Assembly (NCBI GenBank): GCA_024196135.1
Contig: JAMQCK010000016.1
Location: 62,001 to 126,000 of the forward strand
Direction of reading: 5' to 3'
Source: Pleurotus ostreatus/Saccharomyces cerevisiae fusant
Taxonomy: Eukaryota > Opisthokonta
Length of the DNA: 64,000 nucleotides
How positions within the stretch are numbered: the first letter of the stretch is position 1; every line of letters begins with the position of its first letter. Position numbers and translations under genes: made by a program. The notes under the pieces are model-generated. The model searched no databases. It was not told the origin of the DNA and saw only the letters and a program-made list of their open reading frames with translations. Below, in pieces: positions 32,049 to 43,448 of this stretch.

Positions 32049-32968
32049 ATGGTACACCTTACAGACTTACCGCCGGCGTATACGTTGCCCTCTTCTGTAC
32101 CGCTGAAGGATGTCAAGGAAGCGTCAGAAGACATACTTTCGTTGCCCGTCGACGAGATTGTTCGCAAAGCGCTACGAAGGCTCAGCGAGCACACACATCT
32201 CATCCTTTGGGGCGCTCTTCTGGATTGGCGCATGAGTGTTCCTCGCATTCAAAAGGTACGTTCAAAAAATTCTCAATGTCAGCACGTAGCTAAACCTGCC
32301 AGCACTTCACGTTCCTCGTGCCGGACGAAAAGTTGGACACACTATCAGCGACACTCACTCAGATGGGATTGCCCCTCACCACGCTTCCCAACCACCTCAC
32401 AAAGAATGAGGGCGACTTCTTGCGACGCAGTCGTCTCCATCGCGTCACGCAGGCGACCGACTGCTATCGTTTGCAGTGCATCCATCTCGTACCCGCCTCC
32501 CTACCGGGCTACACCGAAGACGAACTCGAGCCGACACCTCTGGACGGTACCACGGCCACGCTCTACGTACCCCGCCCCTCCGCCGTCTACGCGGGAATCC
32601 TGCGCATGATGCTCAAGTATCGCAAGTTCTGCTCTGAGCGATACAAGCTGCAGTCCGACCTCGAGCTACTCGTTTACTATAACCTGCTTGGGCTTAAGAA
32701 GATGTCCGCGGGAGAAGACATCGAGGATTCCGAATCCGAACAGCGCAGCGAAGAAGCGGCCGAGCGGATTAGGGGATGGGGACGGGCAGGCCAGTGGAGA
32801 GAGGGCGAGGAGTGGATAGAAGACGCGCTGATTAGGATCGTGAAGGGCGAGAAGGATCTAGCCACTCTGCCGCATTTGGGGTCGACGGTCGACGGGAAGA
32901 GCGCACGGACGCCCAAACCACTCGTCAGAATGGACGACAGCTCCGAAACTGTCGTTAGCGACATATAA
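32049..32968 (+). CDS. Companion protein, probable degenerate nucleotidyltransferase fold
   Basis: Predicted 290 residues, two exons (32049-32255 and 32303-32968; donor GTACGT, acceptor CCAG). The segment HLILWGALLDWRMSVPRIQK followed by HFTFLVPDEKLDTLSATL can be laid on the neighbour's HVFIGGFACAVLGSTRPTE, DIDILIETEGRS, with the Gly-Gly and Asp-x-Asp residues replaced, so it may be a catalytically dead relative. The rest is helical: VYAGILRMMLKYRKFCSERY and DLELLVYYNLLGLKKM, then an acidic C-terminus. This reading is inference from one short stretch; the function is unknown. Shared promoter and similar design suggest the two genes act together. Confidence 0.7.
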
Positions 32969-33936
32969 CCTTGCGGCACAAAAGTTGCGCACCGCCGTCT
33001 ACCTCGAAGTTGAAGACGAGCCGACGCCCTTCTGGTTGGCACACCAGCCCGCGTGCCGGTTTCGCGCATTTGCGCTAATTCTGAAGACGCGTCGCTCGCT
33101 TCACCTCAGCGCTACTGGGACGCACGCGACCTACCATGCCCGGAACGGACGACTGCTACGCCACATCGGTGCGCGTACCTCATGCTCGCCGTCCGGCCCG
33201 GCCTTCGTGCTCGCGGCAGACACTGGCAAGCATACTCAGATGCGTCGCGCGGTTGACGCTGATGACGCTGTTGCTGCCTCGACGTCGCTGCTGGCTATCC
33301 ATGCTCGGCATCCTGCAGATTGCCCGCACACAGCAGGCGCTTCCTGTGGGCAGCCGATCCGTCTGGACGTTTCCATCCTGATGGCGGACCCGCGCGCATC
33401 CGCTGCATCAGGCTAACGTCCTCAAGGCCGTTGCGCGTCGCGCGGGTGTCGCCGGGCATCGTCGGGTGCAAGTTCCGGGAGGCCCAGGTCTGGCGCATCT
33501 CGGGCCCATCAGGCGAATTCACGAGCGTCAGCGTCGGGCGACGATGATGAAGATAGCTGAGGGGGGCCGTTTTCCGAGGCTGACGTCCGTCCATTGACGA
33601 AGATGAGATGGCGGGGGTGTAGGTTAGCCGAAGTTCAACTTTGTATTACTGTATTGCAATAGCTTGCCCCTTGAGCCCGCTCCCTTTGAATGGGTTCCCT
33701 CCTCGTGCACCACCGAGGTATGCGAGGTAAGGTAAGTCAAGACTCGAGGTGGAGGAGCTCTGTCGTAGGCCGAGAGCCAAGAACGGTGGCGGGCACTGCG
33801 CAATGACGCGTGCGCGGTTGGCGAGAAGCTGAAGTGATGAGCCATGTCAGTCGCTGACGTCATTCTCCAGCCGTGGCTCGCCCCGTCATGTCTTATGCCG
33901 GCCATGTCTTCTTCACACCTCACCTTCTGAACAGCG
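32969..33936. other. Intergenic with a possible coding remnant
   Basis: About 970 bases. Plus-strand frames at 32985-33416 and 33320-33547 look partly protein-like (for example GIVGCKFREAQVWRISGPS) but no start, intron pattern or family could be found. The segment may be a decayed gene. Confidence 0.35.
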
Positions 33937-36235
33937 ATGACTACCACGACGCCGCCCGCGACGGCGGGCTCGACGGCGCCGCCGACGCATCTCACGGCGG
34001 ACGCGGCGGGCGACACGACTACCACCACGACCCCGACCCCCACAAGTGAGCCCTCAGAAAAGGCCCCGCGCCTGCAGGACCCGGACACGCAGTCTCCGCC
34101 AACCGGCTTTGCACATCGATACCTCCCCCGCTTCATCCCCTTCTTCGCAACCTTCCAACGCCCACGACGACCCAGAGATCGGCGCCGACTGCGCGAGAAG
34201 GCGGGCGATGAGCACGACAGCGCGGACGAGGTTCCGCGGCCGTCCATGACGGAGAAGGCCGGGCAGACGTACTATGTGATCAGGCCAGAGCCGCCCGCGC
34301 TGCACTTCAAGTTCAAGCCGCGGAATCCCCTCCTTTACTTCCTCTTCTTGGTCTCTTGCAATGTGATCCTCCCGGTGCTGCTGTTCTACCCCCTCATCCA
34401 CTTTACGCCGCTCGAGTTGCGGGATGTGGTGGGCATTAGCAGTTCGGCTCTTGGTCTATCCAGCTGCTTCGATGCGCCAATGCGACTGTGGAAGCGTGCG
34501 TGCTCTGTCCTGTTCCCCTACGAACCTTGCTGACCCTGCGCAGTCACGAAGCACCGTACCTCCTTCGGCCCTCTCAACTCGACGCGATGGTTCCACCTAG
34601 ACTTCTCTATGTGGTTCTACACGACCGCTATGCTCGTCTTCGCCATCCCCCTCATCATTGCACCCACCGTCCCCGTATACGACATGTTCAACATGGCCAC
34701 AGTCATGCTGATCCTCCCCGCCGGCATCATGTTCGCCCTCACAATCATCCCGCTATCCCCACGCCTGGAGAACCTGCGCAGACGCGCGGTGCCCGTACAA
34801 ATCACCAGCGACGGAGTCGTCAAGGCGGCCCCCGTCGGTTTCAGGGTGGAACCCGTTGCTCCTGGCGCCACCGCGCCCAGCGGCAATACATCCACGACGC
34901 ATATAGAGCAGCCACGACCGCCGCCGACTACCCATTTCTACGAAGCCTTTGACGACGATGAGGATCCGAATCAGGGGCATGCGCCATATACTGCTGTCGA
35001 TGCAGAACATGCGGCGCCGTATACGACACCCTACCTTCCATCCGAAGAGGATCCTGACGATACGCGCGTCAAGCCTGCGATGTTCTACGTTATCGAAGAC
35101 ATTGTGGCCGTTGACTTTGGCTACCGCCGACCCTGGCGTCGCCGATTGCGTGCGCGTTGGCGTGCTTCCCCGCCGTTTCGCGAGCATATGCGCCGACAAA
35201 CGGCCTACTGGGTTCGTGGCCTTACTTTTGTACACCTTTCACTTTGCTCACATATACTCAGGTCTTCGCGTCTATCTTCCATGCCGGCATCACAGCCGCC
35301 ACGACTTGGGGCTCGTCCTTCCGCTTCGCCTTTGGCTGGAACCTCGGCATGTTCTTCATGTGGGCGTTGATAGCTGGGTGCGTCCCCTCTCCATATTCCA
35401 GCACGATGGTCTTCTAATACCTCGCAGGTACTGCTCCTGGCTGCTCGCACAACACGAGCTTGAGAACGAGCATACGTGGTGGGTCGACCGCGAGCGCGCC
35501 CTATGGGCCGACGCCCGCGCGCGCGCCGGCCTCAAGCTTGCCCCAACTCAATCTCACGCTGTCACGAGCGAGAAGGACGCGGAGAAGGCCGAGGAAGACG
35601 CGGAAAAGCAAGTCCAAGGCAAGACCGCGCACGCCGAAGGCAGAAACGCAGCCGGCCAGATCGTCGACGGTATTGAAATCGTTGGCGAACCTGAGGAGAT
35701 ACCTTCGCCGACGTCTGTAACCTACCAGGCTTCGCGCATGGACCGGTCGTACTCGCTACCGGCGGTCGAGCATCGTGCGAGGTTCTCCGATGAGCGTGAT
35801 AGGGCTTCGTACGACCGTGATAGGGCCTCCTACGAGCGTGGAAGAGTCGGGCGACCGTTGCTACACGGCGAGCACTCCGAACCCGCACCCATCACCGACG
35901 ACAGCGTCGAGATCGTCGGCGTGCGCGATCATCATGGACGCCTTCGTGCCGCGCAGAGGGAGGCAGGGGCTCCGGATGCGCCGGGGGTGGTGCGGTTGGA
36001 CGAGGTGCGGAGGAGCAAGAGTGAGCATGGGCATGGGCACGCGCGATCGAAGAGCGAGCAGCAGAGGTCGAAGAGCGAGAGGAGAAGGAGCATGGGGAGC
36101 GGTCTGAGGCGGAGGAGCGAGTCGAGGAGGCGGCATAGTGAGCAGGAGCCAAGGCCGGTGGAGAGGTCGAAGTCAGAGGGAGGTGCGAGTGACAGGAAGG
36201 ACGCGGAGGATGGGAGTGAGGAGAAGAAAGAGTGA
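33937..36235 (+). CDS. Fungal multipass membrane protein of unknown function
   Basis: Predicted 716 residues, four exons (33937-34495, 34544-35211, 35262-35377, 35428-36235), frame kept at each join. The N-terminal 130 residues are Thr/Pro-rich and disordered. Hydrophobic segments follow: LLYFLFLVSCNVILPVLLFY, WFYTTAMLVFAIPLIIAPTV, MATVMLILPAGIMFALTII, and after an acidic cytosolic loop a C-terminal pair around FASIFHAGITAATTW and GMFFMWALIAGYCSWLLAQ. A ~270-residue tail is charged, with tandem DERDRASYDRDRASYERGR-type repeats and RSKSE repeats. I recognise the shape as one found in many fungi but no named family. RSKSE repeats could be phosphorylated; that is inference. Confidence 0.8.
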
Positions 36236-39200
36236 GGTGTGAGGAGGATGTGTGTGGTGTTGAGGAAGTGGATGTTGAGGAAAGAGTATCGCGGATGATG
36301 ACGACTTTTTTGGCATTCTGTACACTATCCCTTCGTTTGTACGACCGCGGTTCACTGGATTACCTAGATCATCATGATAATATTGTATGTACGGTACCCT
36401 ATACACGTAGATGTACAGACGACTCTGTTCATTCATTCGTTGCATTGCGGGCACGCGCTGTATCGACCAGAATTGTTTCTGATAAACCGTCGTCGCTGCG
36501 CTCGACACCAGTGTGCGCAATTTATCCTGAATGCCTGCATCCTTGGTGACCGTTGGCTGTTGCGAGCCGGCAACAAAGTTTCCATCGGCAATAATGTGGT
36601 GGGAGATGCCAGAGTACTGGGAAAAGCCCGCGAGAGAAGGGCGTCTCGGAAAAGCAGCGGGTGCCAGAAAAGGGCTGTAGTCGAGAGATTCTTTAGAAGA
36701 AATCTTGGCGCTTTCCAAGCAAGTCAGACAAAGAGAGGAACCGGATAAGCGCTGCTGCGGTTGTTCAAGGGCAGGCGCTGAGCCCACGACCATCATCTTG
36801 AATGGCAAACGCGAACTTGCCTCGACGCGGATGGAATGAACTCGTCATGATCATGATGTCTGGGGAGAACTCGAGGAAAAAGTCTTGGGTCGAAGTCAAG
36901 CTGATTGGAGCCATACGCTCTCTGATCTGCTAGTGATATGGACTCGAAGTCAGTGAAGTGCTGAGATCAAGTTGTAGATGGAACGCATCCGAGGGGATGG
37001 AATGATGGAATAAATGATGCGTACCTGCGCCAGTGGAAGACGCCGGAGGCGCAAGAGCGAACGAAGGTCTTCCGAGTCCGACCAATGACAGAGACGGACC
37101 GACAAAACAATTGAGCTGCGATGTACATCGTGCAGGCTTGAAGGAAGCTGACAAAGAAGGCCCATAGCCTGAGTTCTTCGCCGTTGCACGCTTCAGCCCT
37201 TCGACAGGGGTTGCGGAGGTGCAGTAAGGTTTATGCAATGGACTCTGTAGTCGGCGGGCGCCTTCAGGTCGAATTCGAAAAGCTTGCCTGTCGCTGAAGA
37301 GATTCTATCAAGAGCCAGCGTTTGTTCGCTGAGAATTGGTCCCGGTAGACAGCAGATTACTTGTGGCTTCGCGCACTGCGCCGGGAATCGCTGACTTCCT
37401 GGCAGCGCTGAGAACCCCATTTACTGTGCTCTCAGATCTCGACTTCTGGTGCTCGCAGTAGGCAGCGAACAGTGTAGTGGACCTACAAGCGACGGAAGCA
37501 TTCGACCATAAAGGCAGGAGGTGAAATTACTGACCGGGGGTCCAATCCCGAAAGCCGAAGGAAATGTGGCGAAGTCGACGCTGGAGTCGCCCTCATTTCT
37601 CGATTTTTTCTGAAGATAGCGGTCGTATAAGCTTGGGTTTAAGGCTATAAATTCGAGCGCATATGCCTGCACTTTGAAAAGGTAGAAACGGGCAACAGAT
37701 AGGGGCACTGTGGGCGCCCCCGCAAATTCCGATCGAATTTCTCGGGGTTTGTTGATTCGGGGGGTTGGTGACCGCGTCGAGGCGCCTCTTGTCCCGCACG
37801 CTCACCTTCCCTCATGGTCGCTCGGTCGCGCGGCCGCTCGTCCGTCGTCGTTCGTGCGCTCGGACCATTCGTAGCGATGCCTGCCGACTTTCAGCTCGCA
37901 CTCGGTAACGACCAGGGCCGAAAGAAATTACACAACTCTAGGTTGTGATCAACGACATCTGCTCCAGCTTCGCATTGGGACTGTACAGGCGGTGCTCACC
38001 GTGAAAGCAGTTTTGGTCGCGTAGGGTAATACGCAGGCTCTCGACATCGTCTTCCGACCCGACTGCTCAGCATCGCCTGTATGCCGATGCGTCGATTACA
38101 GCAGCGTAGAGCAGGCTCCCTGCAGGCTCCCTGCAAGCTAGGTCCGCACATGCGCGCCAGACATCAGACCGGCAACGAGGAGGACAGGACAGGGTTGAGG
38201 AGAGAGGGGAAAGGGAGGAGTGCGAGGAGCGAACTGGGTTCTGCCGTAGTCGCAGGTGTGTCTTTACTGCTCTCAGTCTCTTGCTGGCTGCTTGCTTGCT
38301 GCCTTGTGTCCCACATTCCGGAGAGCTGTCGCGCGCAGAGAGGTCTCAAGGACGATCCCCACATATGTTGCCCTTGTTCTTGAACATGTTCTCTTCGTGT
38401 TGCCTTGATGTTCAGTCTATCGGACGGACACGTAGAGTGAAAGCGCATATATCCCATTTTCTGTCACCGCTCGCATCCTATTGTCGTTGCGGTGGTAGTC
38501 AGTGGTCGAGCGATGTTGTGGGTGCTGCCCGAGTCACCGACCGTCAAAAGTCGCGTGTCACGTGCACCGCGTCCGAGACGCGGTACCGCCGGATGATCGC
38601 GCCGTATTCCTGGGCTAGAGAGAGAATTTAGAGGCAGCATGCGGCAGAGAAAGCAGCAGGGGATTAGGGAACGAGGGAGGACATCTGCTAACTCACAATT
38701 CAGACGGCGATCGCGACCAGGGGAGGGACCGTGCGCCAAAGCACTGACAGAAGCGCTGCCCCATCTAAGTCGGCACCCACGCACCCTGCGCCCCCCGTCG
38801 TACGATGAGAAGAAAGCCCCATGGCCTCCATGGAGCGCTGGAAGGCCTCGCTGCCGTCGATGCGATCCCCCCGTCCGCAGATCCAGGCCGCGCGTGTCCT
38901 TCATTCGGTCGCCCTCCCCATACCCTGCACCGCGAGATTATGCGCGTTCGAGCATAGATAAGCAGGACGCGACAGTGCTTCCGTCACGTCTTTGCGTCGC
39001 GACGTCGCAGGTCCTGTCAAGCGTAGATCTTCCGCACACCAAGGAGATCTACGTCCGCAAGGGGAACTAGGCATTCGGCGGAGGGCGCTGAGCTTCTGGA
39101 AAACGGCTGGGAGTACGCGCGTGGGGCATGGGGTATCCGGAAAGGGAGCTGGGAGCCCGAACGTGCGTTGGGGGCCTTGGTTCGTACGGCCCAACCGGAA

Positions 39201-39442
39201 TTAGCGCTTTCGCCGCTTCAGTTCGCATGGGTACGGTCCGCGACTGTGTTGGTGCCGGCAGAGCAGGGACAGGACGGGCAGGGGAATGGACAAGAAGGGC
39301 AATACACTTTTGATCGCCGTCGCGCCCCAAACCCGCCCGTCGAGCGGGCGGGGTATAAAATACGCTGAAAAGCGGAGGGGGCGCGTCGTCTCTTGCTCCC
39401 GCCCACAGCGCTCCAGGACTCGACGGACGACAATTTCAGGGA
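36236..39442. other. 3.2 kb stretch with no resolved gene
   Basis: Several short frames on the minus strand between 37193 and 37805 look mildly protein-like (FKVQAYALEFIALNPSLYDR, and ATGKLFEFDLKAPADYRVHC), and a good intron-like GTCAGT..TGTAG segment lies between 37535 and 37480. I could not join them into a gene with a start and stop. Plus-strand frames at 38281-38631 and 38639-39070 have no motif. The last ~90 bases are the promoter of the gene at 39443. Confidence 0.4.
39354..39360 (+). promoter_or_regulatory. TATA box
   Basis: TATAAAA preceded by a GC-rich stretch, 83 bases before the start codon at 39443. Confidence 0.55.
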
Positions 39443-40284
39443 ATGGACGGCATCCGGATGAGCTACGCGCAGTTTATGGCCCCGCCGCCTCCGTACGAGG
39501 CAGTCGCAACCCCCAGGTCGTCCTCCGCCAACGAGAGCGCGCCGCCATATCAGGACCTTCCTCCTCAGCCCATCGTCGCCCACGACGCGTCAAACACGGC
39601 TCGGACCGCGCCAGGGGCCTCTACTTTCACGTCTACGACCGCGCAAAAAACATTGCCTCTGGGCCTACCGTCGACGCCAAACTCAACCGTCGCAGCGCGC
39701 CTCCCCGCGTACAGACGCGTCGGCTATGGTCGCTACAGGACGCATCCCTACCGCCGACCGCTCAAGTGGCGCAAAGTCGACAACGAGGAGGATGACATGG
39801 TACGTTTGATACCTCACCTATTCTCCGACCGCCGTCTCATTCCTCAAGTAGATTTCCGAGCTCGAAAACATCACCATCATGGACGTGGTGCGTACTTCCC
39901 CAGTTCTCATCTTTTGGCCATTGAGTACTGACCAACAGCACCCCTCTAGATATCCACTCCTGAATACCTTGCCGCCGCCTCTTACCCCGACCGCCTTCTC
40001 CCCGTCCTCACCAGCAACCCCTGCGACTGGGACATCCTCACGCACTCGCAACGCGCTGCGAGGCTGTCCGAGCGCATCGCAGACATCGACGCCATCATGG
40101 CCAACGTGAATGTGTATGGGTTGAACGAGGTGGAGACCCGGGTCATTGTGCGTATCCAATATCTCTGGCGAATGCGATCCAACGAGCTAATTATGCCCTT
40201 TGATAGGACTTCGCCCTCTTCGTGCGCCGCAACCTTGCAGAACGGCGCGAGGCGGAGCTGTTCACGGGAAACAACTTGTTCTAG
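39443..40284 (+). CDS. Small unknown fungal protein
   Basis: Predicted 222 residues in four exons: 39443-39799, 39852-39887, 39950-40147, 40207-40284; all joins keep frame and all introns are GT..AG. The N-terminal ~100 residues are disordered with a PPPPYE motif (PPxY-like) near the start. From about residue 115 there is a helical domain: ISELENITIMDV, then PEYLAAASYPDRLLPVLTS, CDWDILTHSQRAARLSERI, ANVNVYGLNEVETRVI and DFALFVRRNLAERREAELF. Exon 2 has only 36 nt. I do not recognise the family. The consistent introns, a TATA box at 39354 and the ordered C-terminus make it a real gene. Confidence 0.75.
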
Positions 40285-40712
40285 TCCATTACCCCCTCAT
40301 CATCGGATTGCTGTTGCTCATGCTCTCGTCGGTTTTCTTGTTTGGCTACGTACAATGACCTCGTCTTTCTTGCTTTCTTGGGTGCTTTGATTTATTTCTC
40401 TGATTCTTGGTTCTGTATCCTATCTCGTGTCGCTTCCGCATCCTACTCTACCCTACCTATCCTATCCTGCCCACCACTCCGTATACGAAGACTGCATACA
40501 CACAAAAGGCTCCTGTGCTAGGGCCATGGCGAGCTGGACTCATATAGTTGAAGATATACTTACTATAGGTGCTACGTATTTCTTGGAATTTATGCCATGT
40601 TGTGGCTCAATTGTGGCTCCCGGAGACGTGCGACTGAGTACAGGTCGACGGGATCAAGGAGGTATATCGAAGGAACGCAGATTATGCATTTATGCACGAT
40701 GGCAAATGGCAT
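40285..40712. other. Intergenic between convergent genes
   Basis: About 430 bases, T-rich near 40300-40420 as expected for a 3' region; nothing else seen. Confidence 0.5.
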
Positions 40713-42763
40713 TCAAGCCTCCATGTTGCAAGCGAACGGGCGAAGGGCACACCACTCGGGCTGGATAGCCCTCGCACCCACGCCACTCTCCAGTAGTCGG
40801 TATCGCAGCTCGTGCAGGCGAGGGAGCGCGGTGTTGACGTCGAGCGCGCTGCCGTCAGGCTGCTTTGCGGTCCAGAAGGTCTCCGCTGAAGTTGCTGCTC
40901 GCGGCCAGACAGTCGAGTCAAGGCTTTCCGGGCCAATCTGCTCGGTCCAGAGTAGTTGTTGACCTGTCGGAGGTCAGTCTTCGGGAGATGAGATTAAAAA
41001 GCGACTGGATACGCACCACCCATGACCAGGTTCGCCTGCGCGTCGGTAAGATTGGCGAGAGGATCAAAGGTATACGCGTGCTGCCATGATTTGTACGGGT
41101 CACACCAGCTGTTGCTATATGGACATTAGCTCAGCGCGCTTAGAAGAGGAAGGAAACCCGCGCACGAGTTAGGCGTGTTGCCAATCCACTCGCTGATGCC
41201 ACAGTCGAGGTAGAAATAGTCCGATGGCCCGTGCACGATCTTGAAGTTCTTCTCCGCGACCCTCGCTGCATTTTCGGACGAGACCCAGACGATGACGAGC
41301 GTGTCGTTCGAGAGCGTGACATTTTGCTCGAGGACCATCTCTGTCAAATGATAGTGTCAGCACATCCGCGACAAAGACACCAGAAAAGCCCCCCCTACCC
41401 ACCCAGACCACAGGCGTCTTGTCGACCTCAGCTAGTGAGCCATGAACCTCTTGAATGAAGGAATCGAGGGCAGTGTCGAACGTAGCCCCCGTCGCGTTAA
41501 GCTCCTGCTGGAACTGCTCATCGGCCTCGTAGCACTTCGTATTGATCTCGTCGCCGCCGGTGCTGAAGTACGACGAGGACAGGTTACCCGCGACGGCCTT
41601 GACTAGGGAGGAAGCGAAGTCGACGACGTCCTTTGACGAGAAGCGCAGCTGCCCAGCGGGCGGCTCGGCGGCGAAGTCCAACCATGACGAGGCCTGGCTG
41701 CAAGCTATCCAGTCGGGGTGAGATAGGCTGATGATATCGGTGTGCCCGGGCATGTCGACTTCCTGATTGGGGTCAGTGAGAGCATTCATGCTAGAGAAAG
41801 CACGTACCATCAGGACATCGATACCCAGCTACGGAGCGCGGAAGTCAGCAAGGATATCTACTTCCACAATGTTTATGCCCACCTGAGCAGCGTACGAAAC
41901 GACATCTTGCACGTCTTGCGGCGTGTACACCTTCTTGGATGAGTATGCGCCGGTATGCGCTAGTTCCGGGAAGGCGTCGACCACGAGCGGGAAGCTCTGG
42001 CTGTCCACGATGTGCCAGTAGAACATGCTCATCTTGACGAAGGACATTGCTAAGAGCGTCCGCTTGATGTCGTCAACCGGGAAGCTGCAAGGTACTGATG
42101 AGTTGCTGGTATAGGAATGAAAGACTGAACTGCTTACTAGTTGCGCCCAGTATCCAGCATAAATCCACGGTAGGGCTGTGAAAATATTCATCGGCGTAAG
42201 TGAAGATTAGGCAACGAAAAACGTACGTAGGCAGGAGCGTCGTTCTCGATAGTGACTGGGGCCAAATTGGTATACGTAACGTTGTCCAGTTTGTACCAAA
42301 GCTGCTGGAACGACGTCAGGCCGCGCAGGAGCCCTAGCGTGCTGTTCGCGGAGATGATCGCCTCCGAGCCGTCCTGCGGGACATGAAGACTGTACCCCTC
42401 GGAGCGGTTGCCCAAGGGCTTCACAGCTTCTTCGACAATGGGATGAACGGCCGCGCCGTCCTCGAGCACGAGCGAGACCGAAGACAGGGCCGGAGCGGCG
42501 CTGATTGCCTGTTGGTCTTGCGCTCCACGACCGACGGTAAGGCGTTCGATGAGGGAGCTTTGTATCCCTTGGGTGGTCCGGTTGATGGCGATGTACAAGT
42601 CATCCGGCGCGCCATCTATCCCAACATGGAACTTGAAGTCGGGCGCGAGTTGAAGGAAAGAGGTGCCGTTTGTCAACGAGCGCGGCAGCGGCCAGATGCT
42701 ACCGAGAACCGAGGGCGCAACGAACGAGAGAACGAGTGAGGCGCTGATAATATAGCGCATCAT
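40713..42763 (-). CDS. Secreted beta-N-acetylhexosaminidase, family GH20
   Basis: Removes terminal N-acetylglucosamine from chitin oligomers outside the cell. Start at 42763 gives a signal peptide (MMRYIISASLVLSFVAPSVL). The N-terminal domain (LQLAPDFKFHV, RGLTSFQQLWY) is followed by the catalytic barrel: PYRGFMLDTGRN/YFPVDDIKRT, KMSMFYWHIVDSQSFPLVV, EVDMPGHTDIISLSHPDW and the catalytic Asp-Glu pair in STGGDEINTKCY. Later come VIVWVSSENAARV, DYFYLDCG and GGQQLLWTEQIGPE, ending RPFACNMEA. About eight short introns, all plausible GT..AG. TATAAAG lies ~60 bases before the start codon. Fungal GH20 enzymes are usually induced by chitin degradation or autolysis. Confidence 0.92.
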
Positions 42764-43448
42764 GGGCAAAAGAGTGACGAGGGAGGGAAAGGAAGCGGCG
42801 ATAGAAGGCGCTCGTTCCCGCGCTGCTTTATAGGCGGCGTGCAGGAAAGGGTCACCAGTTCGCGACGATCCTAACAACGTGTATGGGTTCGGAACACGCA
42901 GGGAAGCCTCTGAGCGCACTCCAGTCCGGGCTCCGACATTATACTTTCGCAAGGCGTTGAGGCAAGTTCGTGGACCCAGATCGCCGTGTTGATTCGACGT
43001 CGTCGCGGCCATCGTCTGTCCTCTCAGCCGAGCGTGAAGTGGTCGATGCAGTGAATTTTGGCCATTTTGGATGGTGGTTCATACATACTTACCGTGCTTC
43101 TCGTGTTCGACCGTACGCCGTCACGGTTGGATCGGCGAATAGCGGCAAGCCTGCAGCGCGTTGACGCATTGTACCTTAGTCTCTACACGAGCATGCGCGT
43201 ACTGAGTAGTAGGACGTGAATACAGATATCCTGCTTCAATAGCAGTGTCGAAGTCAAAGACAAGAGCAAGAAATAATATTCGGCCTGATTTACGGGCACG
43301 CGCGCATCGGAATTTGCCGAAACCGAACTTGACCTCAACCGCCAGGCAGGGATCAGCCCACGTATTGGCAAGCTTGCCTGCCTCTATAACTCGGCGCTAA
43401 AAACTGAGGCAATAACCTGGTGGCTCTTTTCTACACTCTTGGCGAATC
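42764..43448. other. Divergent promoter region of GH20 gene and NPR2
   Basis: About 685 bases between opposite starts. It holds the TATA box for the GH20 gene; no additional gene seen. Confidence 0.5.
42824..42830 (-). promoter_or_regulatory. TATA box of the GH20 gene
   Basis: TATAAAG on the minus strand, about 60 bases upstream of the start at 42763. Confidence 0.5.

Noticed and set aside
36173..36808. Minus-strand open frame of 211 codons
   Set aside because: Partly antisense to the membrane protein tail, no motif, no support for transcription signals.
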